Below, one piece after another: positions 35,400 through 43,433 of a stretch of 64,000 nucleotides of DNA. Position 1 is the first letter of the stretch; every line of letters starts with the position of its first letter. A program made the position numbers and the translations under genes. The DNA lies in NCBI GenBank assembly GCA_964407665.1, contig CAYOWK010000018.1, forward strand, positions 1 to 64,000, given 5' to 3'. The DNA comes from CAYOWK01 sp964407665 (GTDB lineage Bacteria; Pseudomonadota; Alphaproteobacteria; Caulobacterales; Hyphomonadaceae). Below the pieces are notes generated by a model. That model was not told the origin of the DNA and made no database searches. It worked only from the letters and a program-made list of their open reading frames with translations.

Positions 35400-36308
35400 T
35401 CACAGTCCGTGGTCGACGGGCAGGACAGGCGCCTCACGCAGAAGCACGATCGATATGCGGCGATTCGCCGGAAGGTCCGGATCGTCGGCATAAAGCGGTT
35501 CTGACGAAGCCTTGCCCCGGACTTCATAGACACGGTCGGAATCAACGCCGCGCTGTTCGAGGATCCGCCGGGCGGTATTGGCGCGGTCCGCCGACAGCTC
35601 CCAGTTGGAGTAGCCGTCGCCGACAGGCGCGATGGAATCGGTGTGTCCGGAGATCGAGATCCGGTTCGGAAGCGGCTCGATCACGCTTGCGACGGTTTCC
35701 AGCAGTGTCCGCGTGCGGGGCAGGGGCTCGGCGGACGAGCCCGAGAACATCGCGCGGCCCTCCTGGTCGATCAGCTGGATCCGCAGGCCTTCGGGCGTCT
35801 GGTCGATGATGATGTTCTTCGAAAGCTCGGCCAGTTCCGGCATGTCCTGCAGCGCCTGGCGCAGCGAGGCTTCCGCCGAAACGAACTCGGCGCCTTCCAT
35901 GCGGCGCGCCATCGCTGTCTCGAGGGCTTCCTCGGAAGCGGAGGACTGGCTGTTTTCGCCCTCGGTGTCGCCGCCGCCCTTCTTGGCCTCGCGGCGATTG
36001 TCGACGTCCTGGGTATCCATGATCGGCCGATTCGAGCCCGAGGCTCGCGCGCCGTCGTCCTGAAAGGCCGTTCCGCCCAGCAGGCCGTCAGACCCCTGGG
36101 TCGACCGCGAAACGCTGGCCGGAGCGAAATAGTCTGCAATCCCGCGTTTCTGCTCAGGACTGGTTGTATTGATCAGCCACATCAGCAGAAAGAAGGCCAT
36201 CATTGCAGTGACGAAGTCGGCATACGCCACCTTCCAGGCGCCGCCATGATGGCCGCCGCCTATGATTTTCTTCACCTTCTTGATGACGACGGGTGCGTTC
36301 GAGCTCAT
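35400..36308 (-). CDS. motB: flagellar motor protein MotB
   Basis: A 302-residue stator subunit. The N-terminal helix WKVAYADFVTAMMAFFLLMWL contains the essential aspartate of the proton path. The plug and linker run from about residue 50 to 150, with a low-complexity acidic segment. The OmpA-like peptidoglycan domain has ISISGHTDSI, NWELSADRANTARRIL and the ANRRISIVL end. MotA and other flagellar genes are not adjacent. A motile stage together with the holdfast locus fits a dimorphic life cycle. Start 36308 (MSSN) begins right before the basic N-terminus; the start at 36344 adds 12 unlikely residues. Confidence 0.93.
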   Translation of the reverse strand: MSSNAPVVIKKVKKIIGGGHHGGAWKVAYADFVTAMMAFFLLMWLINTTSPEQKRGIADYFAPASVSRSTQGSDGLLGGTAFQDDGARASGSNRPIMDTQDVDNRREAKKGGGDTEGENSQSSASEEALETAMARRMEGAEFVSAEASLRQALQDMPELAELSKNIIIDQTPEGLRIQLIDQEGRAMFSGSSAEPLPRTRTLLETVASVIEPLPNRISISGHTDSIAPVGDGYSNWELSADRANTARRILEQRGVDSDRVYEVRGKASSEPLYADDPDLPANRRISIVLLREAPVLPVDHGL

Positions 36309-36373
36309 CTGGCGACTATCTGGGGGCGTAGACCTGTGGCGCATACTTGCGGATTACGGTTAAGGCTGAGTGC

Positions 36374-36883
36374 ATGACGCTGGTGAGTCTCGATAACGAC
36401 TTCGACCCGATGGCCTACCGGCGTGCGCTGGGCGGGTTCGGGACCGGCGTAGCCCTTGTCGCCGCCCATGACAGTGAAGGGCGCGCGCACGGCCTGATCA
36501 TCAACAGCCTCACCTCCGTCTCCCTTCACCCGCCCGTCATGCTGTGGTGTCTAGGTACCCAATGCGCCGCTTTCGACGTCTTCACGACGTGCGCGTCCTT
36601 CACCCTCAACATTCTCGGGGCCGGGGACGAGCCGCTGGCCCGCCAGTTCTCGCGACGGGGCGACCGCATCATCCCGCCGGACCAGATCGTGATAATGGAA
36701 ACCGGCGCCCCGGCCCTCGCGGCGGCGCTGTCGAGCATCGACTGCCGGATGCGCTCCCACCAGCTCGTCGGCGATCATGAGGTGATCTTCGGCGACGTGG
36801 CGGCCTACCGGACCTCAGAGGCCGCCGAGGCGCTGGGCTACTTCCAGGGGCGCTATGTCCGCCTCTCCCATGGAGATGCGTGA
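36374..36883 (+). CDS. flavin reductase family protein
   Basis: A 169-residue FMN-binding split-barrel protein. RALGGFGTGVALVAA and GLIINSLTSVSLHPPVML are the flavin reductase signature, and FTLNILGAGDEPLARQFSRRG follows the usual pattern. It reduces free FMN or FAD with NAD(P)H, often to feed a two-component monooxygenase, or acts alone. AAGG lies upstream of ATG 36374. It is 1 nt from the dehydrogenase gene and co-transcribed with it and arfB. Confidence 0.88.
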   Translation: MTLVSLDNDFDPMAYRRALGGFGTGVALVAAHDSEGRAHGLIINSLTSVSLHPPVMLWCLGTQCAAFDVFTTCASFTLNILGAGDEPLARQFSRRGDRIIPPDQIVIMETGAPALAAALSSIDCRMRSHQLVGDHEVIFGDVAAYRTSEAAEALGYFQGRYVRLSHGDA

Positions 36884-36884
36884 C

Positions 36885-37769
36885 ATGGCGGCGTGCGCCT
36901 ATCTGGGTCTTGGCGTCATGGGCGGACCCATGGCCAGGCACCTTCTCGCGGCTGGGCGGCAGGTATCCGTCTGGAACCGCACCGAGGAGAAGGCCCACGC
37001 GTGGGCGCGCACCAACGGAGCCGAAGGCGCGGTCAAACCTATCGAACAGGCGGTCAGCGGCGCAGAATTCGTCTTCATGTGCCTCGGCGACGACCCGGAC
37101 GTGGCGGAGGTCTTCGACCGCATCGAGGCCCACCTCCAGCCGGGTTCCGTTCTGGTCGACCATACCACCGGCTCCGCCGGCCTCGCGCGCGCGTTGTACG
37201 ACCGTTGCAAGGCGAGGGGCGTCGCCTTCATTGACGGCCCGGTGTCCGGCGGCCAGGCAGGCGCCGAGAGCGGCAAGCTGACGGTGATGGCCGGCGGCGA
37301 CGCAGACGCGCTCGAACGCGTCCGTCCGTACCTCGACGTCTATTCCCGGCAGGTCACGCTGATCGGCGGCCCGGGCGACGGCCAGCTGGCCAAGTCCGTC
37401 AACCAGATTTGCATCGCCGCCGCCGTACAGGGCGTCGCCGAAGGCCTCCACTTTGCCGAAAAGGCCGGCCTCGACCCCTCGAAAGTCATCGAAGCCATCT
37501 CCAAGGGTTCCGCCCAGAGCTGGCAGATGGAAAACCGCTGGAAGACCATGGTCGAAGGCAAGTTCGACTTCGGGTTCGCCGTCGACTGGATGCGCAAGGA
37601 CCTCCGCATCGCTCTCGAGGCCGCCCGCCAGACCGGCGCCTCCACGCCTGTCACGGCCCTGCTGGACCAGTTCTACGCCGATGTGCAGGCGGAAGGCGGC
37701 GGACGCTGGGATACATCCAGCCTGATCACGCGGCTCAACCGCCCCGGGAGTGCGGAGAGCGGCGAGTGA
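36885..37769 (+). CDS. 3-hydroxyisobutyrate dehydrogenase-like NAD(P) enzyme
   Basis: A 294-residue beta-hydroxyacid dehydrogenase. YLGLGVMGGPMARHLLAAG is the family variant of the glycine-rich loop with WNRT as cofactor-choosing end. FIDGPVSGGQAGAESGKLTVM is the substrate loop and GQLAKSVNQ contains the catalytic lysine. The product could be a 3-hydroxyisobutyrate, tartronate or glyoxylate-type substrate enzyme; sequence alone does not decide. Start 36885 has GGAG 9 nt upstream and lies 1 nt after the flavin-reductase stop. Its stop overlaps the GTG start of arfB. Confidence 0.9.
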   Translation: MAACAYLGLGVMGGPMARHLLAAGRQVSVWNRTEEKAHAWARTNGAEGAVKPIEQAVSGAEFVFMCLGDDPDVAEVFDRIEAHLQPGSVLVDHTTGSAGLARALYDRCKARGVAFIDGPVSGGQAGAESGKLTVMAGGDADALERVRPYLDVYSRQVTLIGGPGDGQLAKSVNQICIAAAVQGVAEGLHFAEKAGLDPSKVIEAISKGSAQSWQMENRWKTMVEGKFDFGFAVDWMRKDLRIALEAARQTGASTPVTALLDQFYADVQAEGGGRWDTSSLITRLNRPGSAESGE

Positions 37770-38176
37770 AGGTCGACCCCGCCGTCCTTGAACCCGACAT
37801 CGAGGAGACCTTCGTGACCGCCAGCGGACCCGGCGGACAGAACGTCAACAAGGTCTCGACTGCGGTCCAGCTGCGCTTCAACCTCGAACGGTCCGCCGCC
37901 TTTTCCGACGCCCAGAAGGCGCGCATCCGCCGCGCGCTCAGCTCGCGGCTGACGAACGAGGGCGAACTCATCCTGTTCGTCCAGACCCACCGCTCCCAGC
38001 AGCGCAACCGCGAGGAAGCCCGCGAACGCCTCGCCGAGCTGCTGGAGAAAGCCACTTTCGTCCAGAAAACCCGAATCCCCACCCGGCCCTCCCGAGGCGC
38101 CAAGGAACGCCGCCTCGAGGGCAAGGCAAAGCGCTCCCAGATCAAGTCCGGCCGTGGAAAGATCCAGGACGACTGA
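37766..38176 (+). CDS. arfB: alternative ribosome-rescue factor ArfB
   Basis: A 136-residue codon-independent peptidyl-tRNA hydrolase. The N-terminal domain has ASGPGGQNVNKVSTAVQLRF with the catalytic GGQ, and the C-terminal tail is lysine/arginine-rich (GAKERRLEGKAKRSQIKSG), which enters the empty mRNA channel of stalled ribosomes. The start is GTG 37766, which overlaps the upstream stop by 4 nt and has GGAG 8 nt upstream. A clean terminator follows at 38187-38211. Confidence 0.93.
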   Translation: MKVDPAVLEPDIEETFVTASGPGGQNVNKVSTAVQLRFNLERSAAFSDAQKARIRRALSSRLTNEGELILFVQTHRSQQRNREEARERLAELLEKATFVQKTRIPTRPSRGAKERRLEGKAKRSQIKSGRGKIQDD

Positions 38177-38186
38177 TCGGCATCCG

Positions 38187-38211
38187 AAAACACAACCTAA
38201 AGTTGTGTTTT
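38187..38211 (+). terminator. terminator of the flavin reductase-arfB operon
   Basis: AAAACACAAC and GTTGTGTTTT form a perfect 10-bp stem around a 5-nt loop, 11 nt after the arfB stop, and the distal arm is itself the T-run. Confidence 0.8.
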
Positions 38212-38260
38212 GCGTGCGTGTATGTCTTCCTGCTCCCCACAACCAGAGGGGGTGGGGAGT

Positions 38261-38896
38261 ATGTTGCAATCGCACGATGCAATGCCGAAGACGCGGCAAG
38301 CGGTGACGCCGGACGAGGCTGAACGGCTGAGGTCCGTCATCCGTCAGGCCGAGTGCATACCGGGCCGGTTCGGAGACGTCCGGGTAACGCTGCCACAGGA
38401 CGCCGACGCCCTGGCCCGGCTGCTGTCCCACGAGAGCATCGGCCCGCGCATCTACACGATGCCTCCTGTGATCGACGCCAGCTCGATGCGCACCTTCATC
38501 GAGGACCACCTGATGGAGCGGGCGCGAGGCGAGGGGATACTCTTCACCGTCTTCGCGCCCGACGGCGAGGCGCTGGCCTATTTCGACGTCCAGCTCTGGG
38601 CGGAGTGGGGCGCCTGCAAGTTCGGCGGCGCCGTGAAAGCCTCGCGTCAGGGTCGCGGCTTCGGCGGCGCCACAACCATCGCCGCCATCGAGTGGTGCTT
38701 CAGCGTCCTCGGCGTCGAGCGCATCTGCGAGACCACCGCCCTCGACAACGACCGTTCGATCCGCCTTCTGTCGCGCCTCGGCTTCACGCCAATGGGCGAA
38801 GTAACCTCCATCCGGCCCGACGGATCCACCCGCCAATCCCTCTACTGGGAGATGGAGCGAGCAGCGTGGACCTCGGCCCAGCGCCGCACGGGCTAG
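38261..38896 (+). CDS. GNAT-family N-acetyltransferase
   Basis: A 211-residue acyltransferase of the RimJ/RimL type. VRVTLPQDADALARLLS opens the fold. ASRQGRGFGGATTIAAIEWCF is the acetyl-CoA loop region, and ERICETTALDNDRSIRLLSRLGF is the typical last strand-helix. The acceptor is unknown. The start is uncertain: ATG 38261 has GGGGAG only 1 nt before it, TTG 38264 or ATG 38282 are possible, and anything earlier runs into the terminator. It overlaps the convergent HxlR gene by 4 bp. Confidence 0.78.
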   Translation: MLQSHDAMPKTRQAVTPDEAERLRSVIRQAECIPGRFGDVRVTLPQDADALARLLSHESIGPRIYTMPPVIDASSMRTFIEDHLMERARGEGILFTVFAPDGEALAYFDVQLWAEWGACKFGGAVKASRQGRGFGGATTIAAIEWCFSVLGVERICETTALDNDRSIRLLSRLGFTPMGEVTSIRPDGSTRQSLYWEMERAAWTSAQRRTG

Positions 38897-39393
38897 CGAC
38901 GCGGCCGACCCCGCGCGCGAGCCCTCTCGAAGGCGACCTGCAGCTCCCCGAAGACCGAGCGTTCGGGCTTTGGAGCGCCCGTGTGCATGAAGCGAAGCTC
39001 ATCCATGAACGCATCCCAGAGGGGCGGCCCCCCGTCCTCCAGAAGCTCCGCCCGCACCGAAAGCTCCCAGCTCGGCTTGGTGTGCCTGCGTCCCCATGCC
39101 CCCATCTGAACCAGCAGGGGCACAAGCTGGATGGCCGGCTCGGTCAGGCTGTAGACCCACTTCTGCTTGTGGGCCGGGTCGGGCGCGCGCGACAGCAGCC
39201 CCCCTTCTGTCAGCTTCTTCAGCCGGTCCGACAGGATGTTGGAGGCGATCCCTTCCTCGCTCTGGCTCAGCAAGTCGCCAAAGCTTCGCCGGTTGCCGAA
39301 CATCACGTCGCGCACGACAATCAGGCTCCAGCGGTCGCCCAGCTGTTCCAGCGTCAGGTTTATAGGACAGCCGGAGCGTCCGGTATTCGACAC
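38893..39393 (-). CDS. HxlR-family transcriptional regulator
   Basis: A 166-residue winged-helix regulator. SGCPINLTLEQLGDRWSLIVVRDVMFG is the HxlR signature in the order Cys, helix 1, helix 2, and RRSFGDLL through ASNILSDRLKKLTEGGLL is the recognition region and wing start. The N-terminal cysteine could sense oxidants or electrophiles as in related regulators. GTG 39393 has GGAG 6 nt upstream; the longer open frame would cross the promoter region and the divergent gene. A 27-bp palindrome sits in the divergent region with the monooxygenase gene, a likely target. Confidence 0.85.
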   Translation of the reverse strand: MSNTGRSGCPINLTLEQLGDRWSLIVVRDVMFGNRRSFGDLLSQSEEGIASNILSDRLKKLTEGGLLSRAPDPAHKQKWVYSLTEPAIQLVPLLVQMGAWGRRHTKPSWELSVRAELLEDGGPPLWDAFMDELRFMHTGAPKPERSVFGELQVAFERARARGRPRR

Positions 39394-39443
39394 GAGGGTC
39401 TCCGATCTCGGCTTGCATTCTGCAATCAGTGGGGGCAGATAGG

Positions 39444-39470
39444 CAACCAGTTGCGTAATGCAATTGGTTG
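39444..39470. promoter_or_regulatory. 27-bp palindrome, candidate HxlR operator
   Basis: CAACCAGTTGC (39444-39454) and GCAATTGGTTG (39460-39470) are reverse complements with a single mismatch, separated by GTAAT. The site lies between the HxlR start and the divergent ABM gene start at 39494, close to both, as expected for an autoregulatory operator. Confidence 0.65.
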
Positions 39471-39493
39471 GGCTCGGGCTGGAAGGGTAACGG

Positions 39494-39778
39494 ATGATCA
39501 TCGTATCAGGGCATCTGAAGATCCGTCCCGGCCAGATGCAGGCGTTTCTCGCCCTGGCCTCGGTCGCAGTCCTCGCCGCCCGCCGCACGCCCGGCTGCCT
39601 CGACTTCGCGGTCTCGGCCGATCCCGTCACGGATGACCGCGCAAACATCTACGAGGCCTGGGACTCCGAAGACGCGCTCCTGAAATTCCGCGGCGATGGC
39701 CCCGGAGAGGACGTCTCAGCTTTCATCGTATCCGCAGAAGTCCGGCGCCACACCGTCTCGTCCACCGGCGCAGCCTAG
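39494..39778 (+). CDS. antibiotic biosynthesis monooxygenase (ABM) domain protein
   Basis: A 94-residue dimeric alpha/beta barrel protein. IIVSGHLKIRPGQMQAFLA, TPGCLDFAVS and NIYEAWDSEDALLKF match the ABM pattern. Members range from quinone-forming monooxygenases to heme-degrading or unassigned enzymes. AAGGG lies 5 nt before the ATG. It is divergent from the HxlR regulator, with the palindrome between, and 20 nt ahead of the GST gene. A small detoxification operon is therefore likely. Confidence 0.87.
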   Translation: MIIVSGHLKIRPGQMQAFLALASVAVLAARRTPGCLDFAVSADPVTDDRANIYEAWDSEDALLKFRGDGPGEDVSAFIVSAEVRRHTVSSTGAA

Positions 39779-39798
39779 CATCCCGTCAGGAGCCCACC

Positions 39799-40458
39799 GT
39801 GTCGCTCATACTCTACGGCCACCACTTCTCATCCTACACGCAGAAAGCCCTGATCGCGCTCTACGAGAACGCCACGCCGTTCGAGTTCCGCAACATCGAC
39901 ACCGACACTCCGCAACACGCCGAAGAGTGGCTGAAGCGCTGGCCGCTCCGCAAGTTCCCGGTGCTCGTCGATGGCGACCGCACCGCCGCCGAGACAAGCA
40001 TCATCATCGAGTATCTGCAGCTCCAGCATCCCGGCCCCGTGCGGCTGATCCCGGAAGACCCGATGGCGGCGCTGGACGTCCGCTTCATGGACCGCTTCTT
40101 CGATCTGCACGTGATGAACGCCGCCCAGCACGCCGTGAACGGCGCGCTCACCGGCGATCCGGTCAAGCGGAGCGAGGGCCTCGCCCTGTCGGTCGGGCTA
40201 CTGGATCGCGCCTATGCGTGGCTCGACGGCTATCTCGAAAACCGAACATGGGCCGCAGGCGTGGGGTTCACCCTGGCCGACTGCGCCGCCGCTCCATCGC
40301 TGTTCTACGCCGACTGGATCCACGAGATATCCGGCGCCCACCCGAACGTCCGCGCCTACCGCACGCGCCTGCTGGCGCGTCCGTCGTTTGCGCGGGCAGT
40401 CGACGAGGCCCGCTACTTCCGCGCATACTTCCCGCTCGGCGCGCCAGACCGGGACTGA
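39799..40458 (+). CDS. glutathione S-transferase family protein
   Basis: A 219-residue GST. The thioredoxin-fold N-terminal domain has LYGHHFSSYTQKALIALYE, KFPVLVDGD with the cis-proline, and AETSIIIEYL for the glutathione site. The C-terminal helical domain contains WAAGVGFTLADCAAAPSLFYADW, the conserved N-capping segment. It should conjugate glutathione to electrophiles. The start is GTG 39799. It lies 20 nt after the ABM gene and is probably controlled by the HxlR regulator. Confidence 0.9.
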   Translation: MSLILYGHHFSSYTQKALIALYENATPFEFRNIDTDTPQHAEEWLKRWPLRKFPVLVDGDRTAAETSIIIEYLQLQHPGPVRLIPEDPMAALDVRFMDRFFDLHVMNAAQHAVNGALTGDPVKRSEGLALSVGLLDRAYAWLDGYLENRTWAAGVGFTLADCAAAPSLFYADWIHEISGAHPNVRAYRTRLLARPSFARAVDEARYFRAYFPLGAPDRD

Positions 40459-40551
40459 GAGCTCCCGGGACTGAACGCACAGCAGATCGCGACCAGAATG
40501 AAGCATCCTGGTCGCGTCCGTCTGTTGAGTCTCGGGTGGGGAAAGCTGCGA

Positions 40552-41160
40552 CTACTGCGCGGCAGGGCGTGCGAACGAGGCCAGCGCCTTCAGCGCGGCA
40601 ATCTGCTCGGGCGGCATGTCGGTCACCGGCGCGCAGCGCGGATCGGTGTTCTGGATCGCCTTGGCCATCACGGGCGTGACCGGGATCGGCAGGCAGCCAT
40701 GCGTCTGCTCGCAGACCAGATCAAACTCCGGCTTGGCGGCGATGTGGCAGGAGAGGCAGTTGCCGCCGAAGCGGTTCACGACTTCACCGGCGCCGCGCAC
40801 GTTGATCTTGGTGCCCTGAGCCGTGACGTTGAGCTCGAAGAACTCCCAGTCTTTGGTGGCCGGGTTGAAGCCGGCCTCGCGCTTCACCATCGCTTCCGTC
40901 GGCACCAGCTGCACAACCGAGCCAACCGGGTAGACGCCGCCGGTCGCGGAGTTGGCGACCTTCAGGGTCGCTTCGGTATGGCCAAGCAGGTTGCCGACAT
41001 AGAAGCCGCGAACCGGCGTCAGGTCGCGGATGCAGGAGAAGCTGGCTTCCGTGATTTCGACTTTGGTCTGGGTCTGGGCCCAGGCGGATGTGGCGGCCAG
41101 CCCGGATACGGCGGCGATCACGGCCGCAGCTGCGACGGCGAGTGTGGTGCGAAGCGACAT
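40552..41160 (-). CDS. exported c-type heme protein, cytochrome P460-like
   Basis: A 202-residue protein with a signal peptide (cleavage near SAWAQ) and one heme-binding motif CLSCH near residue 150. DWEFFELN and an adjacent NVRGAGEVVNRFGGN precede it, the pattern I associate with cytochrome P460/c'-beta type proteins; this is recognition by eye. Additional cysteines (LVCEQTHGC, DPRCAPV) may form disulfides. A periplasmic redox role is likely; no partner enzyme is adjacent. Start 41160 is set by the signal peptide and the GGGGG site upstream. Confidence 0.75.
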   Translation of the reverse strand: MSLRTTLAVAAAAVIAAVSGLAATSAWAQTQTKVEITEASFSCIRDLTPVRGFYVGNLLGHTEATLKVANSATGGVYPVGSVVQLVPTEAMVKREAGFNPATKDWEFFELNVTAQGTKINVRGAGEVVNRFGGNCLSCHIAAKPEFDLVCEQTHGCLPIPVTPVMAKAIQNTDPRCAPVTDMPPEQIAALKALASFARPAAQ

Positions 41161-41302
41161 TTGAAACCCCCGAATGGATGAGGGGAAACTGCGCAGTGTT
41201 TCGATGCATATGCAAGTCAAATGACTGTAAGGTTCTGCAAATCCTCGGCGGCTGTCGACACAAGCAGTGGCGGGCGCTTAGCCTCCGGGATCGCCTGACC
41301 GA

Positions 41303-41354
41303 ACAAGGCCTGAACGCACAAGGCCTGAACGCACAAGGCCTAAACTTACAAGGG
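41303..41354. repeat. 15-bp tandem repeat, 3.5 units
   Basis: The unit acaaggcctgaacgc occurs at 41303-41317 and 41318-41332 without change, then at 41333-41347 with three changes, then as the partial acaaggg. The last partial unit forms the ribosome site of the gene starting at 41365. Confidence 0.85.
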
Positions 41355-41364
41355 ATGCCGCGTG

Positions 41365-41799
41365 ATGTCCGAAACCTACATTGATCCCACGCGCGAAGCC
41401 TTCGACGCCTTCAAGGCGCTGCCCCGTGACCAGCCGGTCTGGATGCTCAATCTCGTCCGCTTCCGCGACCGCGCCGTCTATCCGGCGGGTCATCCCGATG
41501 CTGAAAAGGGCTGGACCGGGGCGGAGGCTTACTCAGCGTACGGCCGTGACAGCCAGTCCGTGTTCTCGCGAATCGGCGGATCGGTCACCTGGCGCGGCCA
41601 CATGCAGACCGTCCTCACCGGTCCCGCCTCAGAACGCTGGGATACGATCTTCATCGCCCACTACCCGACGGCCGGCGCCTTCCTCGCGATGGTCACGGAT
41701 CCCGTCTACCGGGTCGCGGTCGTCCACCGTCAGGCGGCGGTCGAAACCAGCCGCCTGATCCGCTGCCAGCAGCAGGACGCGGGCTCCGGTTTCGCCTGA
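41365..41799 (+). CDS. DUF1330-like small ferredoxin-fold protein
   Basis: A 144-residue protein. QPVWMLNLVRFRDRAVYP and DTIFIAHYPTAGAFLAMVTDPVY match the dimeric alpha/beta barrel pattern of DUF1330 and related ABM-type proteins. Function unknown. ATG 41365 has AAGGGA 9 nt upstream, supplied by the last unit of a tandem repeat; GTG 41362 is an alternative. It is monocistronic, with a convergent oxygenase gene after 24 nt. Confidence 0.78.
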   Translation: MSETYIDPTREAFDAFKALPRDQPVWMLNLVRFRDRAVYPAGHPDAEKGWTGAEAYSAYGRDSQSVFSRIGGSVTWRGHMQTVLTGPASERWDTIFIAHYPTAGAFLAMVTDPVYRVAVVHRQAAVETSRLIRCQQQDAGSGFA

Positions 41800-41823
41800 G
41801 GTCCCCAGCTTACATCGTCAGGC

Positions 41824-42786
41824 CTACATCGTCAGGCCGATCTCGCGCAGCCGCTCCATCAGATAGTCCTGCGCCGTAATTGGCGCAGGCGCCGGCGAGC
41901 CCTCCGCCACACACGCGGGCAGGGGACGGATCAGATAGTCCGGCCGGAAGTGCAGGAAGAACGGCGTCGAATAGCGCGGGAAGCGGGCGCGCTCCGGCTT
42001 CGGGTTCACTACCCTGTGCGTTGTGGACGGCAGGAAGCCGTTGGTCAGCCGCTGCAGCATGTCGCCGATATTGACCACCAGCGATCCCGGCGGCGGATTG
42101 ACGGCCAGCCACTGGCCGTTGCGGTGGAGCACCTCCAGCCCGCCTTCCTCCGCGCCGAGCAGCAGCGTGATGACGTTGATGTCTTCATGCGCGCCCGCGC
42201 GGACCGAACCTGCCGGCGGCGGATTGATCTGCGGCGGATAGTGCAGGAAGCGCAGGATCGAATTGCCGTTGCGCACGGGGTCCACGAAGAAGCTGCGGTC
42301 AAGCCCGAGATGCGCCGCGATGGCGGAAAGCACCTTCAGCCCCATCTGCTCCAGCGCATCGAACATCGCGCCGGTATCCGCTTTCCAGCCCTCGATCTCC
42401 GCCACGTAGATGTTGTCGTCCATGAAGACGCGCAGCGGATCGCCCGGCGGCAGTTCCCGCCCGACATGCCAGAATTCCTTCAGGTCCTTCGCTGTGGCGC
42501 CCTTGGCCACCTCGACGGCGAACGGCGTGTAGCCGCGCTGTCCGCCGCCGCCCTGGATGTAGTAGCGGCGCTTCACATCGTCAGGCAGCGCGAAGAACGC
42601 CTTGGCCGCCGCCAGCCCGCGATCCAGCACCGCCTGGTTGACCGGATGATCGGAGATCACGGCAAACCCGGTGTCCTCGAACGACGCCCCGATGTGCCTT
42701 GAAAAGGAATCCGGGTCGGAAACGGCCAGCTCGAACGAAATCGGCCGGAACGGATCGTCGGCGAGAATGTCTTCAGCGGTGCTCAA
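41824..42786 (-). CDS. 2-oxoglutarate/Fe(II) oxygenase, isopenicillin-N-synthase family
   Basis: A 320-residue dioxygenase. The N-terminal domain has FEDTGFAVISDHPV. The double-stranded beta-helix holds the iron ligands in AHEDINVITLLL (His and Asp) and STTHRVVNP (His), with RYSTPFF as the R-x-S oxoglutarate motif. The substrate is unknown. The likely start is TTG 42786 with AGGA 8 nt upstream; the earlier TTG at 42858 lacks a site. A stronger AGGAGG serves an out-of-frame ATG at 42820 that opens a 15-codon reading frame overlapping this start. Confidence 0.82.
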   Translation of the reverse strand: MSTAEDILADDPFRPISFELAVSDPDSFSRHIGASFEDTGFAVISDHPVNQAVLDRGLAAAKAFFALPDDVKRRYYIQGGGGQRGYTPFAVEVAKGATAKDLKEFWHVGRELPPGDPLRVFMDDNIYVAEIEGWKADTGAMFDALEQMGLKVLSAIAAHLGLDRSFFVDPVRNGNSILRFLHYPPQINPPPAGSVRAGAHEDINVITLLLGAEEGGLEVLHRNGQWLAVNPPPGSLVVNIGDMLQRLTNGFLPSTTHRVVNPKPERARFPRYSTPFFLHFRPDYLIRPLPACVAEGSPAPAPITAQDYLMERLREIGLTM

Positions 42787-42820
42787 GGCGTCTGTCCTGA
42801 ACTTCGGAATGGAAAACCAT
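42773..42820 (-). other. possible 15-residue upstream ORF overlapping the oxygenase start
   Basis: AGGAGG at 42830-42825 is 4 nt before an ATG that reads MVFHSEVQDRRLEHR and stops 11-13 nt inside the oxygenase frame. It has a better ribosome site than the main gene. It could act through translational coupling or be chance. Confidence 0.35.
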
Positions 42821-43433
42821 GCGGCCTCCTGTGTGAGACTGCGCAGGGTCGAGAGCAACAGGAATAGATGTCACGCTGACCGCTACATGCGCTGGGTGTG
42901 GGACGGCAGCCCCCATCATTCTGCCGGCCCGGCCGACTGTCTGGATTCCCGCGAATGCGGGAATCCAGACTTAACAGCCTGACCCCAAACGCGATTTCCA
43001 GAATCTGGATACTCGCAGCTGCGACGAACCCGGCCCTGCGGCCCGTCTCCAGAGTGACAGCTCGAACGCATTCAATCCGACCGGGTCCAGACCTCCCGCA
43101 ATATCCCCTCGCGTCTGGCAAGGGAGGGTTCGGTGGCCACCGAAACATCGAATGTCAGCCGCTCGGACGGCGCGGCGACCACCGCTCCGGCCGCCCGCGA
43201 CAGCCGAGCCCCTGATCGGCTCACCCTGAGGAGCACGCGCAAGCGTGCGTCTCGAAGGGCGGGCCGTGAAGGGGCGAGACCCAAGCGGGCGTCCGCCAGC
43301 GGCGGTCTGAAACACCTGTCCCTGCGATCGAAGCGGGGGTGACCATCAGGGATCGGTCCCTGATGCGCGCGTCACCGGGATGCGGACCAGGGCCTAACAG
43401 GCTCCGTCGACGTCACCGGGCCAAACGTCCGAA
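42821..43433. other. non-coding stretch with REP-like hairpins
   Basis: No supported gene lies here. A perfect 14-bp hairpin (42939-42952 with 42957-42970, loop GAAT) is a REP-type element. A second element at 43219-43261 has the same frame as the one at 33425 with a different, still self-complementary stem (GCACGC/GCGTGC). The open frames in this region derive from these repeats. Confidence 0.55.

Noticed and set aside
42895..42980. Short plus-strand frame with DSRECGNPDL
   Set aside because: This peptide comes from translating a REP hairpin (42939-42970) and recurs in many genomes as an artefact.
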